This document shows positions 1-9,856 of a stretch of 64,000 bases of DNA, piece by piece. The DNA is taken from assembly GCF_008801835.1 (NCBI RefSeq), contig NZ_VZOW01000002.1:1-64000 (forward strand), read 5' to 3'. The first letter of the stretch is position 1. Each line of letters opens with the position of its first letter. The position numbers and the translations under genes were made by a program. The DNA is from Cupriavidus pauculus. Lineage in GTDB: Bacteria > Pseudomonadota > Gammaproteobacteria > Burkholderiales > Burkholderiaceae. The notes below the pieces were generated by a model. That model saw nothing but the letters and a program-made list of their open reading frames with translations, did no database searches and was not told the origin of the DNA.

Positions 1-2
1 GG

Positions 3-3000
3 CGCGCGGCGGCGTTCGTGCGCGGCGCGCTGCGCGCGGCCTGGCTCGGCCTTGTTGCGCTGCCGCGCCATCCGGCCTGGGGCCGGCTGTGGCGCGCCCT
101 GGTGCGCGTTGTGCTGGCGCTGGCGGCGCTCGCCATCGTCGCCGTCCTGCTGATCCGCTTCGTGCTGTGGCCGCAGGCGCATACCGCGCGTCAATGGCTC
201 GAGCAGCAGGGGTCCGCGGCATTGTCCGCCCATCTCACCATCGGCCAGCTCGACACCTACTGGGACGGCTGGCGCCCAGCGTTCCGCGCGCGCGACGTGC
301 GGGCCGTCGACAGCCAGCAACGCACGCTGCTGTCGGCCGCGTCGCTCGAAGGCAAGCTGTCGTGGCAATCGGTGCCGGCGCTGACGCTGCAATTTGCCAG
401 CCTGACCGCCGACCGCACCGACGTGCTGATCCGCCGCACCCCGGCCGGCAGCCTGATGGTGGCCGGCGTCCCGATCGACGCCACGCGCAAGTCCAACGAG
501 AACGATCCGTTCCTGAACTGGCTGCTGACGCAGGGCCGCATCGAACTGGTCAGCGGCAACCTGCGCTGGCTCGACGAAAAAGCCCGGCTGCCGCAACTCG
601 ACGTCGCCGACATCCACTTCAGCGCCGAACGGCATGGCGCGCAGCACGTGCTGCGCCTGGAAGCCCGCAGCGCATCGCTGGCAGCGCAGCCGCTGGTCTT
701 CCAGGCCAATCTGCGCCACGACTACCTCCATGGCGCGGGCAACTGGCAGCACTGGAGCGGACAGGCCAGTTGGGCGTTCAACCAGTTGCAGTTACCGGCC
801 GTGCAGCGCTACCTGGCGATTTTCGACAGCGTTTCCAGCGGGGTATTCAGCACCGACGGCACGGTGGACCTGCGCGGCGGCCGCATCCTGCGCAGCCAGA
901 TGCGTCTGCGCGCGTCGGGTGTCGATCTGCAACTGTCCGGCGCGCCCGAGCCTTTGAAGCTGGCCAACGCGCAGGCGTTGCTGCTGCACAAGGGCGATCG
1001 CGCCGGCAGCCATTCGCTGACGATCGACACGCTGCTGTGGCAGGCCGAACCGCTGGCCGGGCCGCCGTCGACCGCCGACGCGTCGTGGCGCGAAGGCATG
1101 CGCAAGGTGACCATCGACTGGACGCGCGACAATGCCGGCCAGTTGCGCAAGTTCGCGCTGCGCGCGCCAACGTTCGACCTGAACACAGTGCGCGCGCTGG
1201 CCGCCTCGATGCCGCTCGATACCGAGGTGCTGCGCCAGTTGCGCGTGCTGCAACCGGCCGGCCATATCGACAACCTCGACGTCGCTTGGTCGCGCGACCG
1301 CGCCGGTCTGCTGTCGCGCACCCAGGGCGCGCCGCACTACACGGTGCAGGGCACGCTGCGCAGCGTCTCGGTCAACAGCCAGCCCGCGGTGCCAGCCGTC
1401 GGCGCCGACGGCCGCCCGCACAGCGGCACGCCCGGATTCAGCAAGCTGTCCGGCAACTTCAATTTCGACGAGCGCCAGGGCTCCGCGCGCGTGGACAGCG
1501 CCGGGGCGACGCTGACGTTCCCCGGTGTGTTCGAGGACCCGCGCGTGCCGTTCGACACGCTGCGCGGCGAAGTCCGCTGGACGCATGAAAACGACAAGCT
1601 CGTGATCCGCAGCAACGGCATCCAGTTCGCCAATGCCGACACCGCAGGCACGGTGCGTGGCAGCTGGCGCGCCGGCGGCGACGGGCCCAGCGGCATCGCC
1701 GACCTGTCCGGCGAACTCGCCCGCGCGCAGGCCAGCCGCGTGCCTCGCTATCTGCCGCTGACGATGCCCGCCACGCGCCACTATCTGGAAGGGGCGCTGG
1801 TGGGCGGCGAAGCCTATGACGTCAAGTTCCTGGTCAAGGGCGACCTGCACCACTTCCCGTTTCATCCGCCGTTTGCCAAGGCAGGCGACTTCCGCGTCGA
1901 AGTGCCGGTGCGCAACGTCAGCTACCAGATCGCCCCCTACGAGGCCGGGCCAAACGTGGGCGGCGTGGCGAACGGCCACGGCGGAAATGGCGCCACCGGC
2001 AAGGGCGGCACCGCGTGGCCCGACTTCACCGACATCCAGGGCAACCTGCTGTTCGAACGCGGCAGCATGTCGTTCGTTGCCAAACAGGCTGGCGTGCGCG
2101 GCATTCCGGGCGTGACGCTGCGCGACGTCAGCGGGCAGATCGACGACATGAGCGATCACGGCCACCTGACCATCGACGGTGCGGCAAGCGGCGCCGTGCA
2201 GTCGTTCCTGCGCTACGTCGCCTCCAGTCCGGTCAGGGGCTGGACCGGCAATATCACGGACAACGCGCGCGCGCCGGGCAATGGCAACCTCAAGCTCAAG
2301 CTCGACCTGCCGCTCAGTCACGCCGCAGGATCCAAGGTCAATGGCGAATTCCATTTTCCCGGCAACGATGTGACGTTGTTCCCGGAATTGCCGACGCTGC
2401 TAGGCGCCTCGGGCGTGGTGGCATTCGACGAACACGGCTTTCAGCTCAACAACGTGCGCGGCCGCTTTATCGGCGGCGAAACGCGCATCGCAGGCGGCAC
2501 CCAGCCCGATGGCACGACACGCGTCACGATCAACGGCACGGCCACGGCCGCCGGCCTGCGCGAGGTGCTCGGCGCCAGCGGCGCGACCGGCGCCGGCGCC
2601 CGGATCGATGGCGCAACGCCCTACAGCGCCGTGGTCGGCGTGCGCGACAAACGTCTGCAGGTGCAACTGGCCTCCGAATTGAACGGACTGGCGCTGAACC
2701 TGCCTGCCCCGCTCGGCAAGCCGGCAGCCCAGGACATGCCATTGCGCATCGATCTGCGCCCGTCGGCCAACCGCGCGGGCCTGGATGACCTGAGCGTCCA
2801 GCTTGGCAATAGCGCCAGCGCGCGCTATGTCCTGCGTCGCGGCGACGCCACAGAGGTCGTCGCCGGCGGCATCGGCGTGGGCCTGCCCGCACCGCAACCG
2901 GCCAACGGCGTCAGCGTGGCGGTGGCGGCCGAGCGGCTCGACCTCGATGCGTGGCGCAGCCTGCTCGATACGCCCCCGGGCGAACGCAAGCCCGCCAGCG

Positions 3001-4190
3001 AGATCGATCGATCGTCGCCGTTCCTGCCTGAGCGTGCGACCGTGCGCACCAGGACGCTCGACGTGTTCGGGCGCGGCCTCGACGACGTGTCGATCGACGT
3101 CCGCCGCGAAAGCGGCGGCTGGAATCTGCAGATGGCGTCGCGCCAGGTGACCGGTTCCGCGCAATGGCGGCGCGATGCGAGCAATCCTTCGGGATCGCTT
3201 TCGGTCAGGCTTTCGCATCTCGATCTGCCCGATGCCAGCGACGACAATCGCATGTCGGACGCGATCTCGCAGAGCATCGAGGAAATGCCTGCTCTCGATC
3301 TGGCCGTCGACAAGTTTGTGCTGCATGGCCGCGACTTTGGCAAGCTGCAGGTCAGGGCGCATACCAGCCATGCCGAGAACCAGCCGGTATGGACGCTCGA
3401 CAGCCTGACGATCGAACAGCCGGGCGCCACGCTGACCGGCAATGGCAGCTGGCGTCTGCCGCGCCGCCTCCGCGAGGCCGCCGCCCAGGGCAACGCGGCG
3501 CCCACCGAGGGCCGCCGCACGCTGCTCAACTTCAAGCTCGACATCCGCGACGCCGGTAATGTGCTGGACCGCATGGGAATGGCGCACACGCTGCGCGACG
3601 GCAAGGGAACGCTCGAAGGGCGCATCCTGTGGCGCGGATCGCCGATGTCGATCGACTACCCGACGCTGTCCGGCCGCCTGAACCTGCATCTCGAGAACGG
3701 CCAGATCCTCAGCGTCGACCCGGGCGCCGCGCGTCTGCTGGGCGTGCTGAGCCTGCAGAGCCTGCTGCGCTTTGCCACCCTCGATTTCCGTTCGCTGGCC
3801 AGCAAGGGCATCGTGTTCGACGACATCACCGGATCGGGCACGATCGAGAACGGCGTGGGCAAGATCGAGGAGTTCCGTTTCAAGGGCAGCCAGGTGATTG
3901 CATCGATGTCCGGATCGGCCGATCTGCTGCATGAAACGCAGGATCTCGATGTGTCGGTGATCCCGCGCATCAATGCCACCACCACCTCGGTTGCGGCGGC
4001 GTTCATCAACCCGGTGCTCGGCATCGGCACACTGGCCGCGCAACTGCTGTTCGCCGACGAGTTCTCGAAGGTGTTCACGATGCACTACCGGGTCAGTGGA
4101 TCGTGGGCCGATCCCAAGATCAGCAAAGTAGAGGAAAATAAGGCGTCTCAGGCGCCGATCCAGGACCGTTCGAGCCTTTATCCACGCTGA
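3..4190 (+). CDS. YhdP family envelope protein (AsmA-like), probably 5'-truncated by the window edge
   Basis: A very large protein of about 1390 residues with one N-terminal membrane segment (about residues 30-50 from the GTG at 18: VVLALAALAIVAVLLIRFVL). A long beta-rich body and an AsmA-like C-terminus follow, ending in a stretch about dissolving-phase repeats (SGSADL, VIPRINATTTSVAAAF). This matches the YhdP/DUF3971 family, inner-membrane-anchored proteins that span the periplasm. From E. coli work they are linked to phospholipid transport to the outer membrane. The frame is open to the left edge and the GTG at 18 has no ribosome binding site, so the true start probably lies outside the window. 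The downstream nitrilase and tldD genes follow on the same strand, a grouping I recall from related genomes. Confidence 0.85.
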   Translation, partial: RAAAFVRGALRAAWLGLVALPRHPAWGRLWRALVRVVLALAALAIVAVLLIRFVLWPQAHTARQWLEQQGSAALSAHLTIGQLDTYWDGWRPAFRARDVRAVDSQQRTLLSAASLEGKLSWQSVPALTLQFASLTADRTDVLIRRTPAGSLMVAGVPIDATRKSNENDPFLNWLLTQGRIELVSGNLRWLDEKARLPQLDVADIHFSAERHGAQHVLRLEARSASLAAQPLVFQANLRHDYLHGAGNWQHWSGQASWAFNQLQLPAVQRYLAIFDSVSSGVFSTDGTVDLRGGRILRSQMRLRASGVDLQLSGAPEPLKLANAQALLLHKGDRAGSHSLTIDTLLWQAEPLAGPPSTADASWREGMRKVTIDWTRDNAGQLRKFALRAPTFDLNTVRALAASMPLDTEVLRQLRVLQPAGHIDNLDVAWSRDRAGLLSRTQGAPHYTVQGTLRSVSVNSQPAVPAVGADGRPHSGTPGFSKLSGNFNFDERQGSARVDSAGATLTFPGVFEDPRVPFDTLRGEVRWTHENDKLVIRSNGIQFANADTAGTVRGSWRAGGDGPSGIADLSGELARAQASRVPRYLPLTMPATRHYLEGALVGGEAYDVKFLVKGDLHHFPFHPPFAKAGDFRVEVPVRNVSYQIAPYEAGPNVGGVANGHGGNGATGKGGTAWPDFTDIQGNLLFERGSMSFVAKQAGVRGIPGVTLRDVSGQIDDMSDHGHLTIDGAASGAVQSFLRYVASSPVRGWTGNITDNARAPGNGNLKLKLDLPLSHAAGSKVNGEFHFPGNDVTLFPELPTLLGASGVVAFDEHGFQLNNVRGRFIGGETRIAGGTQPDGTTRVTINGTATAAGLREVLGASGATGAGARIDGATPYSAVVGVRDKRLQVQLASELNGLALNLPAPLGKPAAQDMPLRIDLRPSANRAGLDDLSVQLGNSASARYVLRRGDATEVVAGGIGVGLPAPQPANGVSVAVAAERLDLDAWRSLLDTPPGERKPASEIDRSSPFLPERATVRTRTLDVFGRGLDDVSIDVRRESGGWNLQMASRQVTGSAQWRRDASNPSGSLSVRLSHLDLPDASDDNRMSDAISQSIEEMPALDLAVDKFVLHGRDFGKLQVRAHTSHAENQPVWTLDSLTIEQPGATLTGNGSWRLPRRLREAAAQGNAAPTEGRRTLLNFKLDIRDAGNVLDRMGMAHTLRDGKGTLEGRILWRGSPMSIDYPTLSGRLNLHLENGQILSVDPGAARLLGVLSLQSLLRFATLDFRSLASKGIVFDDITGSGTIENGVGKIEEFRFKGSQVIASMSGSADLLHETQDLDVSVIPRINATTTSVAAAFINPVLGIGTLAAQLLFADEFSKVFTMHYRVSGSWADPKISKVEENKASQAPIQDRSSLYPR

Positions 4191-4287
4191 TCGTCGCTCT
4201 TCACAGCGTCACGGCTTGATGGCCTTGCGGCGTCCCCCCGATGCGGCCGGGCCGTCCGATTCGGCCCCATCGATTGAGGAAACCACG

Positions 4288-5118
4288 ATGACTGCCACCC
4301 CTGCATTTCGCGTTGCCGCCATCCAGACCGTGACAGGTACATCGCTCGATGACAACCTCGCGCGCGCCGAAGCGCTGATCGAACAGGCCGCGCACGGCGG
4401 CGCCGAACTGGTGCTGCTGCCCGAGTACTTCTGCCTGATGGGCCGACACGAATCGGATAAGGTGGCAATCCGGGAACATGACGGCGACGGCCCGGTGCAA
4501 CGTTTCCTGGCGGACGCCGCGCGGCGTCACCGGATCTGGCTGGTAGGCGGCACGCTGCCGATGTGGTGTGGCGACGACAAGCGCGTCTACAACACGTCGC
4601 TGGCCTTCGATCCATATGGCGAGCGCGTGGCGCGCTACGACAAGATCCATCTGTTCGGCTTTACCAAGGGCACCGAAAATTTCGACGAGTCGCGCACGAT
4701 CCTGGCGGGCAAGGCGCCTGTCGCGTTCGAGGCGCCCTGCGGCCGGGTGGCGATGTCGGTCTGCTACGACCTACGCTTCCCCGAGCTGTATCGCGGCCTG
4801 TCCGCCGGAAAAGACGGCCGCGGCGTCAGCTTGATTCTGATGCCGGCAGCCTTCACCTACACGACCGGACAGGCGCACTGGGAGATCCTGTTGCGCGCCC
4901 GAGCCATCGAGAATCAATGCTATGTGCTGGCTGCGGCACAAGGCGGATTGCACGAAAATGGCAGGCGCACGTGGGGCCATTCGATGCTGGTCGATCCGTG
5001 GGGCGAGTTGATGGGCGTGCTGCCCGAGGGCGAGGGCGTGGTATCGGGCGTCGTCGATCCCGCCCGGCTCGCTGAAGTGCGCCAAAACCTGCCTGCGCTG
5101 CGCCATCGCGTGCTGTAG
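4288..5118 (+). CDS. Nitrilase-superfamily carbon-nitrogen hydrolase (Nit2/omega-amidase-like)
   Basis: A 276-residue cytosolic amidase. The nitrilase triad is complete: Glu46 in LLPEYF, Lys119 in RYDKIHLF and Cys159 in [13 protein letters not shown]. The last motif is typical of the Nit1/Nit2 branch, which hydrolyses alpha-ketoglutaramate or deaminated glutathione; the exact substrate cannot be read from the sequence. The ATG at 4288 was chosen over upstream in-frame codons because a GAGGA ribosome binding site sits 8 bases before it and the family fold begins directly after it. It lies between yhdP and tldD on the same strand, about 100 bases after the yhdP stop. Confidence 0.88.
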   Translation: MTATPAFRVAAIQTVTGTSLDDNLARAEALIEQAAHGGAELVLLPEYFCLMGRHESDKVAIREHDGDGPVQRFLADAARRHRIWLVGGTLPMWCGDDKRVYNTSLAFDPYGERVARYDKIHLFGFTKGTENFDESRTILAGKAPVAFEAPCGRVAMSVCYDLRFPELYRGLSAGKDGRGVSLILMPAAFTYTTGQAHWEILLRARAIENQCYVLAAAQGGLHENGRRTWGHSMLVDPWGELMGVLPEGEGVVSGVVDPARLAEVRQNLPALRHRVL

Positions 5119-5188
5119 CATTCAGGACATTACCGTTTGCATACCGCTGTGGCCTGACGCCGCGCGGTTTATTGGGACAAGGACAATC

Positions 5189-6649
5189 ATGAACGCCGGA
5201 GATCTCGGAATCCGCAACCTGGCCACTGCGCAACAGCTGCTGCTGGCACCGTATGGTCTCGACGAGGCCAAAATCCAGCGTGTACTGGCCGACATCTTCA
5301 CGCACAAGGTCGACTACGCCGACCTGTACTTCCAGCACACCCGCAACGAGGCCTGGAGCCTCGAGGAAGGCATCGTCAAGTCCGGCAGCTTCAGCATCGA
5401 CCAGGGCGTCGGCGTGCGCGCCGTGTCGGGCGACCGCACGGCATTTGCCTATTCCGACGACATCAGCCTGCCTGCGCTGTCGCAGGCGGCCGCAGCCACG
5501 CGCACCATCGGCAAGAGCGGCAGCGGCCGCGTCAAGGTTGCCGGCGCGATGGCGTCCAGCACCGGCCGCAGCCTGTACGTGCCGAACGATCCGCTCGATT
5601 CGATGACGGCCACCGAAAAAGTGGCGCTGCTAGAAAAAATCGAGAAATTGGCGCGCGCCAAGGATCCGCGCGTGGTGCAGGTGATGGCCGGTCTGGCGGG
5701 GGAATACGACGTGGTGCTGGTGGCGCGCAGCGACGGCGTCCTGGCCGCCGACGTACGGCCGCTGGTGCGGGTGTCCGTGACCGTGATCGCCGAGCAGAAC
5801 GGACGCCGCGAAGTGGGTTCGTCCGGCGGCGGCGGCCGCTATGCGTACGACTATTTCAGCGACGACCTGCTGGCGCAGTATGTCGACGAAGCGGTCTCGT
5901 CGGCGCTGGTCAATCTCGAGGCGCGCCCCGCCCCGGCCGGCGCGATGACCGTGGTGCTCGGCCCCGGCTGGCCTGGCGTGCTGCTGCACGAAGCGGTGGG
6001 CCACGGGCTCGAGGGCGACTTCAATCGCAAGGGATCGTCGGCGTTCGCGGGCCGCATGGGCGAGCGCGTGGCTGCCAAGGGTGTGACCGTGGTGGACGAC
6101 GGCACCATCGCCAATCGCCGCGGATCGTTGAACCTCGATGACGAGGGCAATCCCACGCAGTGCACCACGCTGATCGAGGACGGCATCCTGCGCGGCTTTA
6201 TTCAGGACACGCTCAACGCGCGCCTGATGAAGATGCCGGTCACCGGCAACGCGCGCCGCGAAAGCTACGCCGCCCTGCCGATGCCGCGCATGACCAATAC
6301 GTACATGCTCAATGGCGACCGCGACCCGCAGGAAATCATCGCCAGTGTGAAGCGCGGGCTGTATGCCGTGAACTTCGGCGGCGGCCAGGTGGACATCACG
6401 AACGGCAAGTTCGTGTTCTCCGCCAGCGAGGCGTACATGATCGAAGACGGCAAGATCACCTATCCGGTCAAGGGCGCAACGCTGGTCGGCAACGGCCCTG
6501 AATCGCTCAAGGACGTGACGATGATCGGCAACGATATGCGGCTCGATTCGGGCGTAGGCGTGTGCGGCAAGGAAGGTCAGAGCGTACCGGTTGGCGTGGG
6601 CCAGCCGACGCTGCGCATCGAAAACATGACGGTCGGCGGCACCGCCTGA
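5189..6649 (+). CDS. tldD: Metalloprotease TldD
   Basis: A 486-residue protein of the TldD/PmbA (U62) family. The TldD subunit carries the zinc site, seen here as HEAVGH (His267, Glu268, His271) followed by [12 protein letters not shown]. With TldE/PmbA it forms a heterodimeric protease that degrades unfolded peptides and matures some ribosomal peptides; no tldE is in the window. Length and ends match the family (start MNAGDLG, end GGTA). An AAGGACA stretch precedes the ATG. It is followed by a strong hairpin shared with the convergent methyltransferase gene. Confidence 0.93.
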   Translation: MNAGDLGIRNLATAQQLLLAPYGLDEAKIQRVLADIFTHKVDYADLYFQHTRNEAWSLEEGIVKSGSFSIDQGVGVRAVSGDRTAFAYSDDISLPALSQAAAATRTIGKSGSGRVKVAGAMASSTGRSLYVPNDPLDSMTATEKVALLEKIEKLARAKDPRVVQVMAGLAGEYDVVLVARSDGVLAADVRPLVRVSVTVIAEQNGRREVGSSGGGGRYAYDYFSDDLLAQYVDEAVSSALVNLEARPAPAGAMTVVLGPGWPGVLLHEAVGHGLEGDFNRKGSSAFAGRMGERVAAKGVTVVDDGTIANRRGSLNLDDEGNPTQCTTLIEDGILRGFIQDTLNARLMKMPVTGNARRESYAALPMPRMTNTYMLNGDRDPQEIIASVKRGLYAVNFGGGQVDITNGKFVFSASEAYMIEDGKITYPVKGATLVGNGPESLKDVTMIGNDMRLDSGVGVCGKEGQSVPVGVGQPTLRIENMTVGGTA

Positions 6650-6667
6650 GGCAGTCCGCCCGGCAAG

Positions 6668-6722
6668 AAAAACGGCCTGCTTCGTCGCGGTGATCGTCGC
6701 GGTGAAGCAGGCCGTTTCTGTT
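6668..6722. terminator. Bidirectional hairpin between tldD and the methyltransferase gene
   Basis: A 14-bp perfect stem (AAACGGCCTGCTTC at 6670-6683 paired with 6704-6717) encloses a 20-base loop. An A-run lies on the left and a T-rich stretch on the right, so it can terminate both converging transcripts. Confidence 0.75.
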
Positions 6723-6738
6723 TCTGCGAGCGGGGCGG

Positions 6739-7794
6739 CTACGGCCGCGCCTCATAGACCAGATTAAAGGGCGTCTGCGCGGTCCGGCGGAACGTGCCGA
6801 ACCCGCCCTGCTGCGTCACGCCGCGCATGCGCGCTTCGCCTGCCTGCGCGCCAAGACACATCGCACCCTCCTGCGCCCGCGAACCGGGCGTGCAAATAAA
6901 GGTCGATGCGGAATAGAACACGCGCCCGACCGGATTGAGGTTGTCCTCCAGATTGTCGTTGGCAAACGGTTCGACGATCATCCAGCTGCCATCGGGCTTG
7001 AGCGTTTCGCGCACATGGCGCGCAGCGCCGACCGGATCGCCCATGTCGTGCAGGCAATCGAATACGGTCACCAGATCGTAGTCCGATCCCGGGTAATCCT
7101 TTGCGGAAGCCACCTCGAATGTGACGCGATCGCTGACGCCCGCGCGCCGCGCGGCTTCCATGGCATGACGGATCGACGGCTCGTGATAATCGAAACCGCG
7201 GAAGGTGGACGCCGGGAACGCCTGCGCCATGATGATCGTCGACGCGCCATGACCGCAGCCCACATCGGCTACCAACGCCCCACTCGTGAGGCGCGCCGCC
7301 ATGCCTTGCAGCGACGGTATCCATTCGTCGACCAGATGTGCGGCGTAGCCGGGGCGGAAGAACCGCTCGGTGCCATGGAACAGTGCGGGGTCGTGCTCGT
7401 GCCAGCCCAGCCCGCGTCCGTTGCGAAAGATGTCGATCATCCTCGGGATCGCGCGGAACTGCGCCACGGCGATCTGGAACGCACCCGGGATAAACGCCGG
7501 ACTGCCCTCTTGCGCGAGCACGAACGCCTGTTCCTCGGTCAGGAAGAACGTGTCGTGATCGGGATCGTATTCGACGTAGCCGCTGGCGGCCTGCGCCGAC
7601 AGCCATTCGCGCAGGTACCTCGGATCCGTGTGCGTCTTCTCCGCCAGCAGCTGCGCGGTCATCGGCTTTTCGGCCAGTGCCTTGTACAAACCCAGCTCGT
7701 CGCCAACTACGACGGTGGCCGCATGCAACACGGCCCCGATGTCTTGAACGAACTTTTCCATGAATGCGGCAAGCCTTGACTCGTCGACTGGCAT
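6739..7794 (-). CDS. SAM-dependent class I methyltransferase with N-terminal winged helix
   Basis: A 351-residue protein. Residues about 20-95 look like a winged-helix/dimerisation domain (AATVVVGDELGLYKAL, then TDPRYLREWLSAQAASGYV). The Rossmann methyltransferase domain follows, with motif I VADVGCGHG (175-183) and the acidic motif DLVTVFDCLHDMGDP. The architecture matches the Rv2258c-like methyltransferases, whose substrates are largely unknown. The ATG at 7794 was chosen because GGAGGTGCC is placed just upstream; in-frame codons further upstream translate into a low-complexity Arg/Ala stretch. It is a single gene convergent with tldD and divergent from the aroG leader region. Confidence 0.8.
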   Translation of the reverse strand: MPVDESRLAAFMEKFVQDIGAVLHAATVVVGDELGLYKALAEKPMTAQLLAEKTHTDPRYLREWLSAQAASGYVEYDPDHDTFFLTEEQAFVLAQEGSPAFIPGAFQIAVAQFRAIPRMIDIFRNGRGLGWHEHDPALFHGTERFFRPGYAAHLVDEWIPSLQGMAARLTSGALVADVGCGHGASTIIMAQAFPASTFRGFDYHEPSIRHAMEAARRAGVSDRVTFEVASAKDYPGSDYDLVTVFDCLHDMGDPVGAARHVRETLKPDGSWMIVEPFANDNLEDNLNPVGRVFYSASTFICTPGSRAQEGAMCLGAQAGEARMRGVTQQGGFGTFRRTAQTPFNLVYEARP

Positions 7795-8084
7795 GATCGG
7801 CACCTCCGCCTGCGGATATTTGTTCGGGGCTCGCGGCCGCGCGGGCCATTTCAATATAGCCGCCGCCGCACGCGCCGATCGCCTCGATGTGCCCTGCATC
7901 ACGCTTGCCATCGCCACGGAAAAGCGATATAAAGATGCTTCGTTGTCGCGCGTGCGGCATTTTCACCCCGCGGTTTGTCCTGCGGTGACGCAATAAAATG
8001 CCTTTTGATCACGCGCCGCAGCATATATTTCACGCATCCGCGTAAAACCGACACAAGCACACTACAGCCGATCCGATTTCCGCC
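7795..8084. promoter_or_regulatory. Intergenic region with probable divergent promoters
   Basis: This 290-base gap separates the methyltransferase start from the aroG leader peptide. AT-rich stretches at 7991-8030 (CAATAAAAT and CATATATTT) are the likely -10 region of the aroG leader transcript, with TTGATC at 8005-8010 nearby. No pair has ideal spacing, so I do not name an exact promoter. Confidence 0.35.
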
Positions 8085-8156
8085 ATGTCCGCCAAGTTTT
8101 ACTTTTACTTCTTTTGGCATCTCACACCGCTGGCGGATCGAGAGGGGCAGCTGTAA
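8085..8156 (+). CDS. Aromatic-rich leader peptide upstream of aroG
   Basis: A 23-codon open reading frame begins ATG TCC GCC AAG and then encodes FYFYFFWH, seven aromatic residues (four Phe, two Tyr, one Trp) followed by His. It stops with TAA at 8154-8156, 21 bases before a strong terminator hairpin. It resembles the PheL and TrpL leader peptides, whose translation senses charged aromatic tRNAs. The ribosome binding site is weak. Function is inferred from composition and from the alternative RNA structures described for the attenuator. Confidence 0.8.
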   Translation: MSAKFYFYFFWHLTPLADREGQL

Positions 8157-8203
8157 GCAACCCGAATGCAAAAGAAACCGCCAGCAAACCTGGCGGTTTT
8201 TTT
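8088..8203 (+). promoter_or_regulatory. Transcription attenuator controlling aroG
   Basis: Four complementary segments form the classical attenuator set. Segment 1 is TCCGCCA at 8088-8094, segment 2 CTGGCGGA at 8130-8137, segment 3 AAACCGCCAG at 8175-8184 and segment 4 CTGGCGGTTT at 8190-8199. Segments 1:2, 2:3 and 3:4 can each pair, and the choices are mutually exclusive. A ribosome stalled on the aromatic codons at 8097-8117 would cover segment 1, leave 2 free to pair with 3, and prevent the 3:4 terminator. Scarcity of charged Phe, Tyr or Trp tRNA should therefore raise aroG expression. Confidence 0.78.
8175..8203 (+). terminator. Attenuator terminator hairpin before aroG
   Basis: A perfect 10-bp stem (8175-8184 with 8190-8199), a 5-base loop and a run of seven T residues at 8197-8203 lie 67 bases upstream of the aroG start codon. 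Confidence 0.85.
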
Positions 8204-8270
8204 ATGTCCGCCACGCCCGCCGCGCGACCCATCCAACAGACCCACGACCTCACAAAGACCCGGAGCCATC

Positions 8271-9350
8271 ATGCTGAAGAACACCGACGACCTGCGCATT
8301 CGCGAACTCAAGGAGCTGCTGCCGCCGGCGCACCTGATCCGCGAGTTCGCCTGCTCCGAAGCGGCGTCTGACGTGATCTACGGCGCCCGCCAGGCCATGC
8401 ACCGGATTCTGCATGGCATGGATGACCGCCTGATTGTCATCATCGGACCCTGCTCGATCCACGACACGCGCGCCGCGCTGGAATACGCCAAGCTGCTCAA
8501 GGTGCAGCGCGAACGCTTTGCCGGAGAGCTGGAAGTGGTGATGCGCGTGTATTTCGAAAAGCCGCGTACGACCGTAGGCTGGAAGGGGCTGATCAACGAT
8601 CCGCATATGGATGGCAGCTTCAAGATCAACGACGGCCTGCGCACCGCGCGCGAACTGCTGCTCAACATCAGCGAAATGGGCGTGCCGACCGGCACCGAAT
8701 ACCTGGACATGATCAGCCCGCAATACATCGCCGATCTTGTCAGCTGGGGCGCTATCGGCGCGCGCACCACGGAATCGCAGGTGCACCGCGAACTGGCGTC
8801 GGGACTGTCGTGCCCGGTGGGATTCAAGAACGGGACCGACGGCAACGTGAAGATCGCGGTCGACGCCATCAAGGCCGCGTCGCAGCCGCACCATTTCCTG
8901 TCGGTGACCAAGGGCGGCCACTCGGCCATCGTGTCCACATCGGGCAACGAGGACTGCCACATCATCCTGCGCGGCGGCAAGGCGCCGAACTACGACGCCG
9001 CCAGCGTGCAGGAAGCCTGCGACGCGATTTCCAAGGCCGGGCTGGCCGCGCGGCTGATGATCGACGCCTCCCACGCCAACAGCAGCAAGAAGCACGAAAA
9101 CCAGTTGCCGGTCTGCGAGGACATCGGCCGCCAGATTGCCGCCGGCGACCAGCGCATCGTCGGCGTCATGGTGGAATCGCACCTCGTGGCCGGACGCCAG
9201 GATCACGTGCAGGGCACGCCCGTGGAAAACCTCACGTATGGCCAGTCGGTAACGGACGCCTGCATCGGCTGGGACGATTCGCTGACGATTCTCGAAACGC
9301 TGGCCAATGCGGTCAAGCAACGACGCCTGGTCACGGGCAGCGGTAACTGA
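8271..9350 (+). CDS. aroG: 3-deoxy-7-phosphoheptulonate (DAHP) synthase, class I AroG/AroF type
   Basis: A 359-residue enzyme that condenses phosphoenolpyruvate and erythrose 4-phosphate, the first step of the shikimate pathway. Family motifs include IIGPCSIHD, EKPRTTVGWKGLINDP, SQVHRELASGLSCPVGFKNGTDG and IDASHANSSKKHENQ. The ATG at 8271 matches the usual MLKNTDDLRI start, with GGAG four bases upstream. Upstream in-frame codons run back through the attenuator terminator and are not plausible. Which aromatic amino acid inhibits the enzyme cannot be read off with certainty. The upstream leader peptide responds, by inference, to all three aromatic tRNAs. Confidence 0.94.
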   Translation: MLKNTDDLRIRELKELLPPAHLIREFACSEAASDVIYGARQAMHRILHGMDDRLIVIIGPCSIHDTRAALEYAKLLKVQRERFAGELEVVMRVYFEKPRTTVGWKGLINDPHMDGSFKINDGLRTARELLLNISEMGVPTGTEYLDMISPQYIADLVSWGAIGARTTESQVHRELASGLSCPVGFKNGTDGNVKIAVDAIKAASQPHHFLSVTKGGHSAIVSTSGNEDCHIILRGGKAPNYDAASVQEACDAISKAGLAARLMIDASHANSSKKHENQLPVCEDIGRQIAAGDQRIVGVMVESHLVAGRQDHVQGTPVENLTYGQSVTDACIGWDDSLTILETLANAVKQRRLVTGSGN

Positions 9351-9372
9351 TCGTCAACGCCGCCCCGCAATG

Positions 9373-9408
9373 AAAAACGCCGCTCGATGCTTGAGCGGCG
9401 TTTTTTTA
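9373..9408. terminator. Rho-independent terminator after aroG
   Basis: The stem ACGCCGCTC / GAGCGGCGT is followed by seven T residues on the plus strand and flanked by five A residues on the left. It may also stop the convergent cytochrome transcript. Confidence 0.85.
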
Positions 9409-9442
9409 TTGCCATGCGGCCGCCGATGCTGCCGCGCCGGCC

Positions 9443-9847
9443 TTACTTCTTCAGCACCAGGTCGCCCTTGATCGAACCGATATAGGCGGCGATGTCCTGC
9501 AGTTCGCCGCGCGTGAACGGGCGCGGCTTGCCGTCCTTGGTCGTCACGGCCGGGTTGCTGTTGACCTGGCCGGCCATGATCGCATTGGTACGGCCCACGA
9601 TCGGATTGCCGCTGGTCTGATACGCCAGCAGCGCGTGATACAGGTAGTCCGGGTGCTGGCCAGCCAGCTTGGGATAATCGGGGGAAATCGGCGCGTTGAG
9701 GTCCTTGCCATGGCAGGCCACGCAGCCGCCCTTTTCCACCAGCGCCTTGCCCGCGGCGATATCGGCCGCCTGTGCGGAGATTGCCGCGGCGCCCAGCACC
9801 ATCGCGCCCAGCGCGTACGAAACGACGTTCAGCGTCTTCATGTTCAC
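9443..9847 (-). CDS. Class I c-type cytochrome (c553-like)
   Basis: A small periplasmic electron carrier of 134 residues (132 if the second ATG at 9841 is used). It has a signal peptide ending ISAQA-AD, the haem-binding motif CVACHGKD and a candidate distal haem ligand Met in NAIMAGQVNS. The YLYHALLAYQTSG and RGELQDIAAYIGSIKG segments are typical of cytochromes c4/c553. It is the second gene of a two-cytochrome operon, nine bases after the upstream gene. The redox partner is unknown; donors to oxidases of this type are common in the order. Confidence 0.88.
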   Translation of the reverse strand: MNMKTLNVVSYALGAMVLGAAAISAQAADIAAGKALVEKGGCVACHGKDLNAPISPDYPKLAGQHPDYLYHALLAYQTSGNPIVGRTNAIMAGQVNSNPAVTTKDGKPRPFTRGELQDIAAYIGSIKGDLVLKK

Positions 9848-9856
9848 GAGCCTTGG

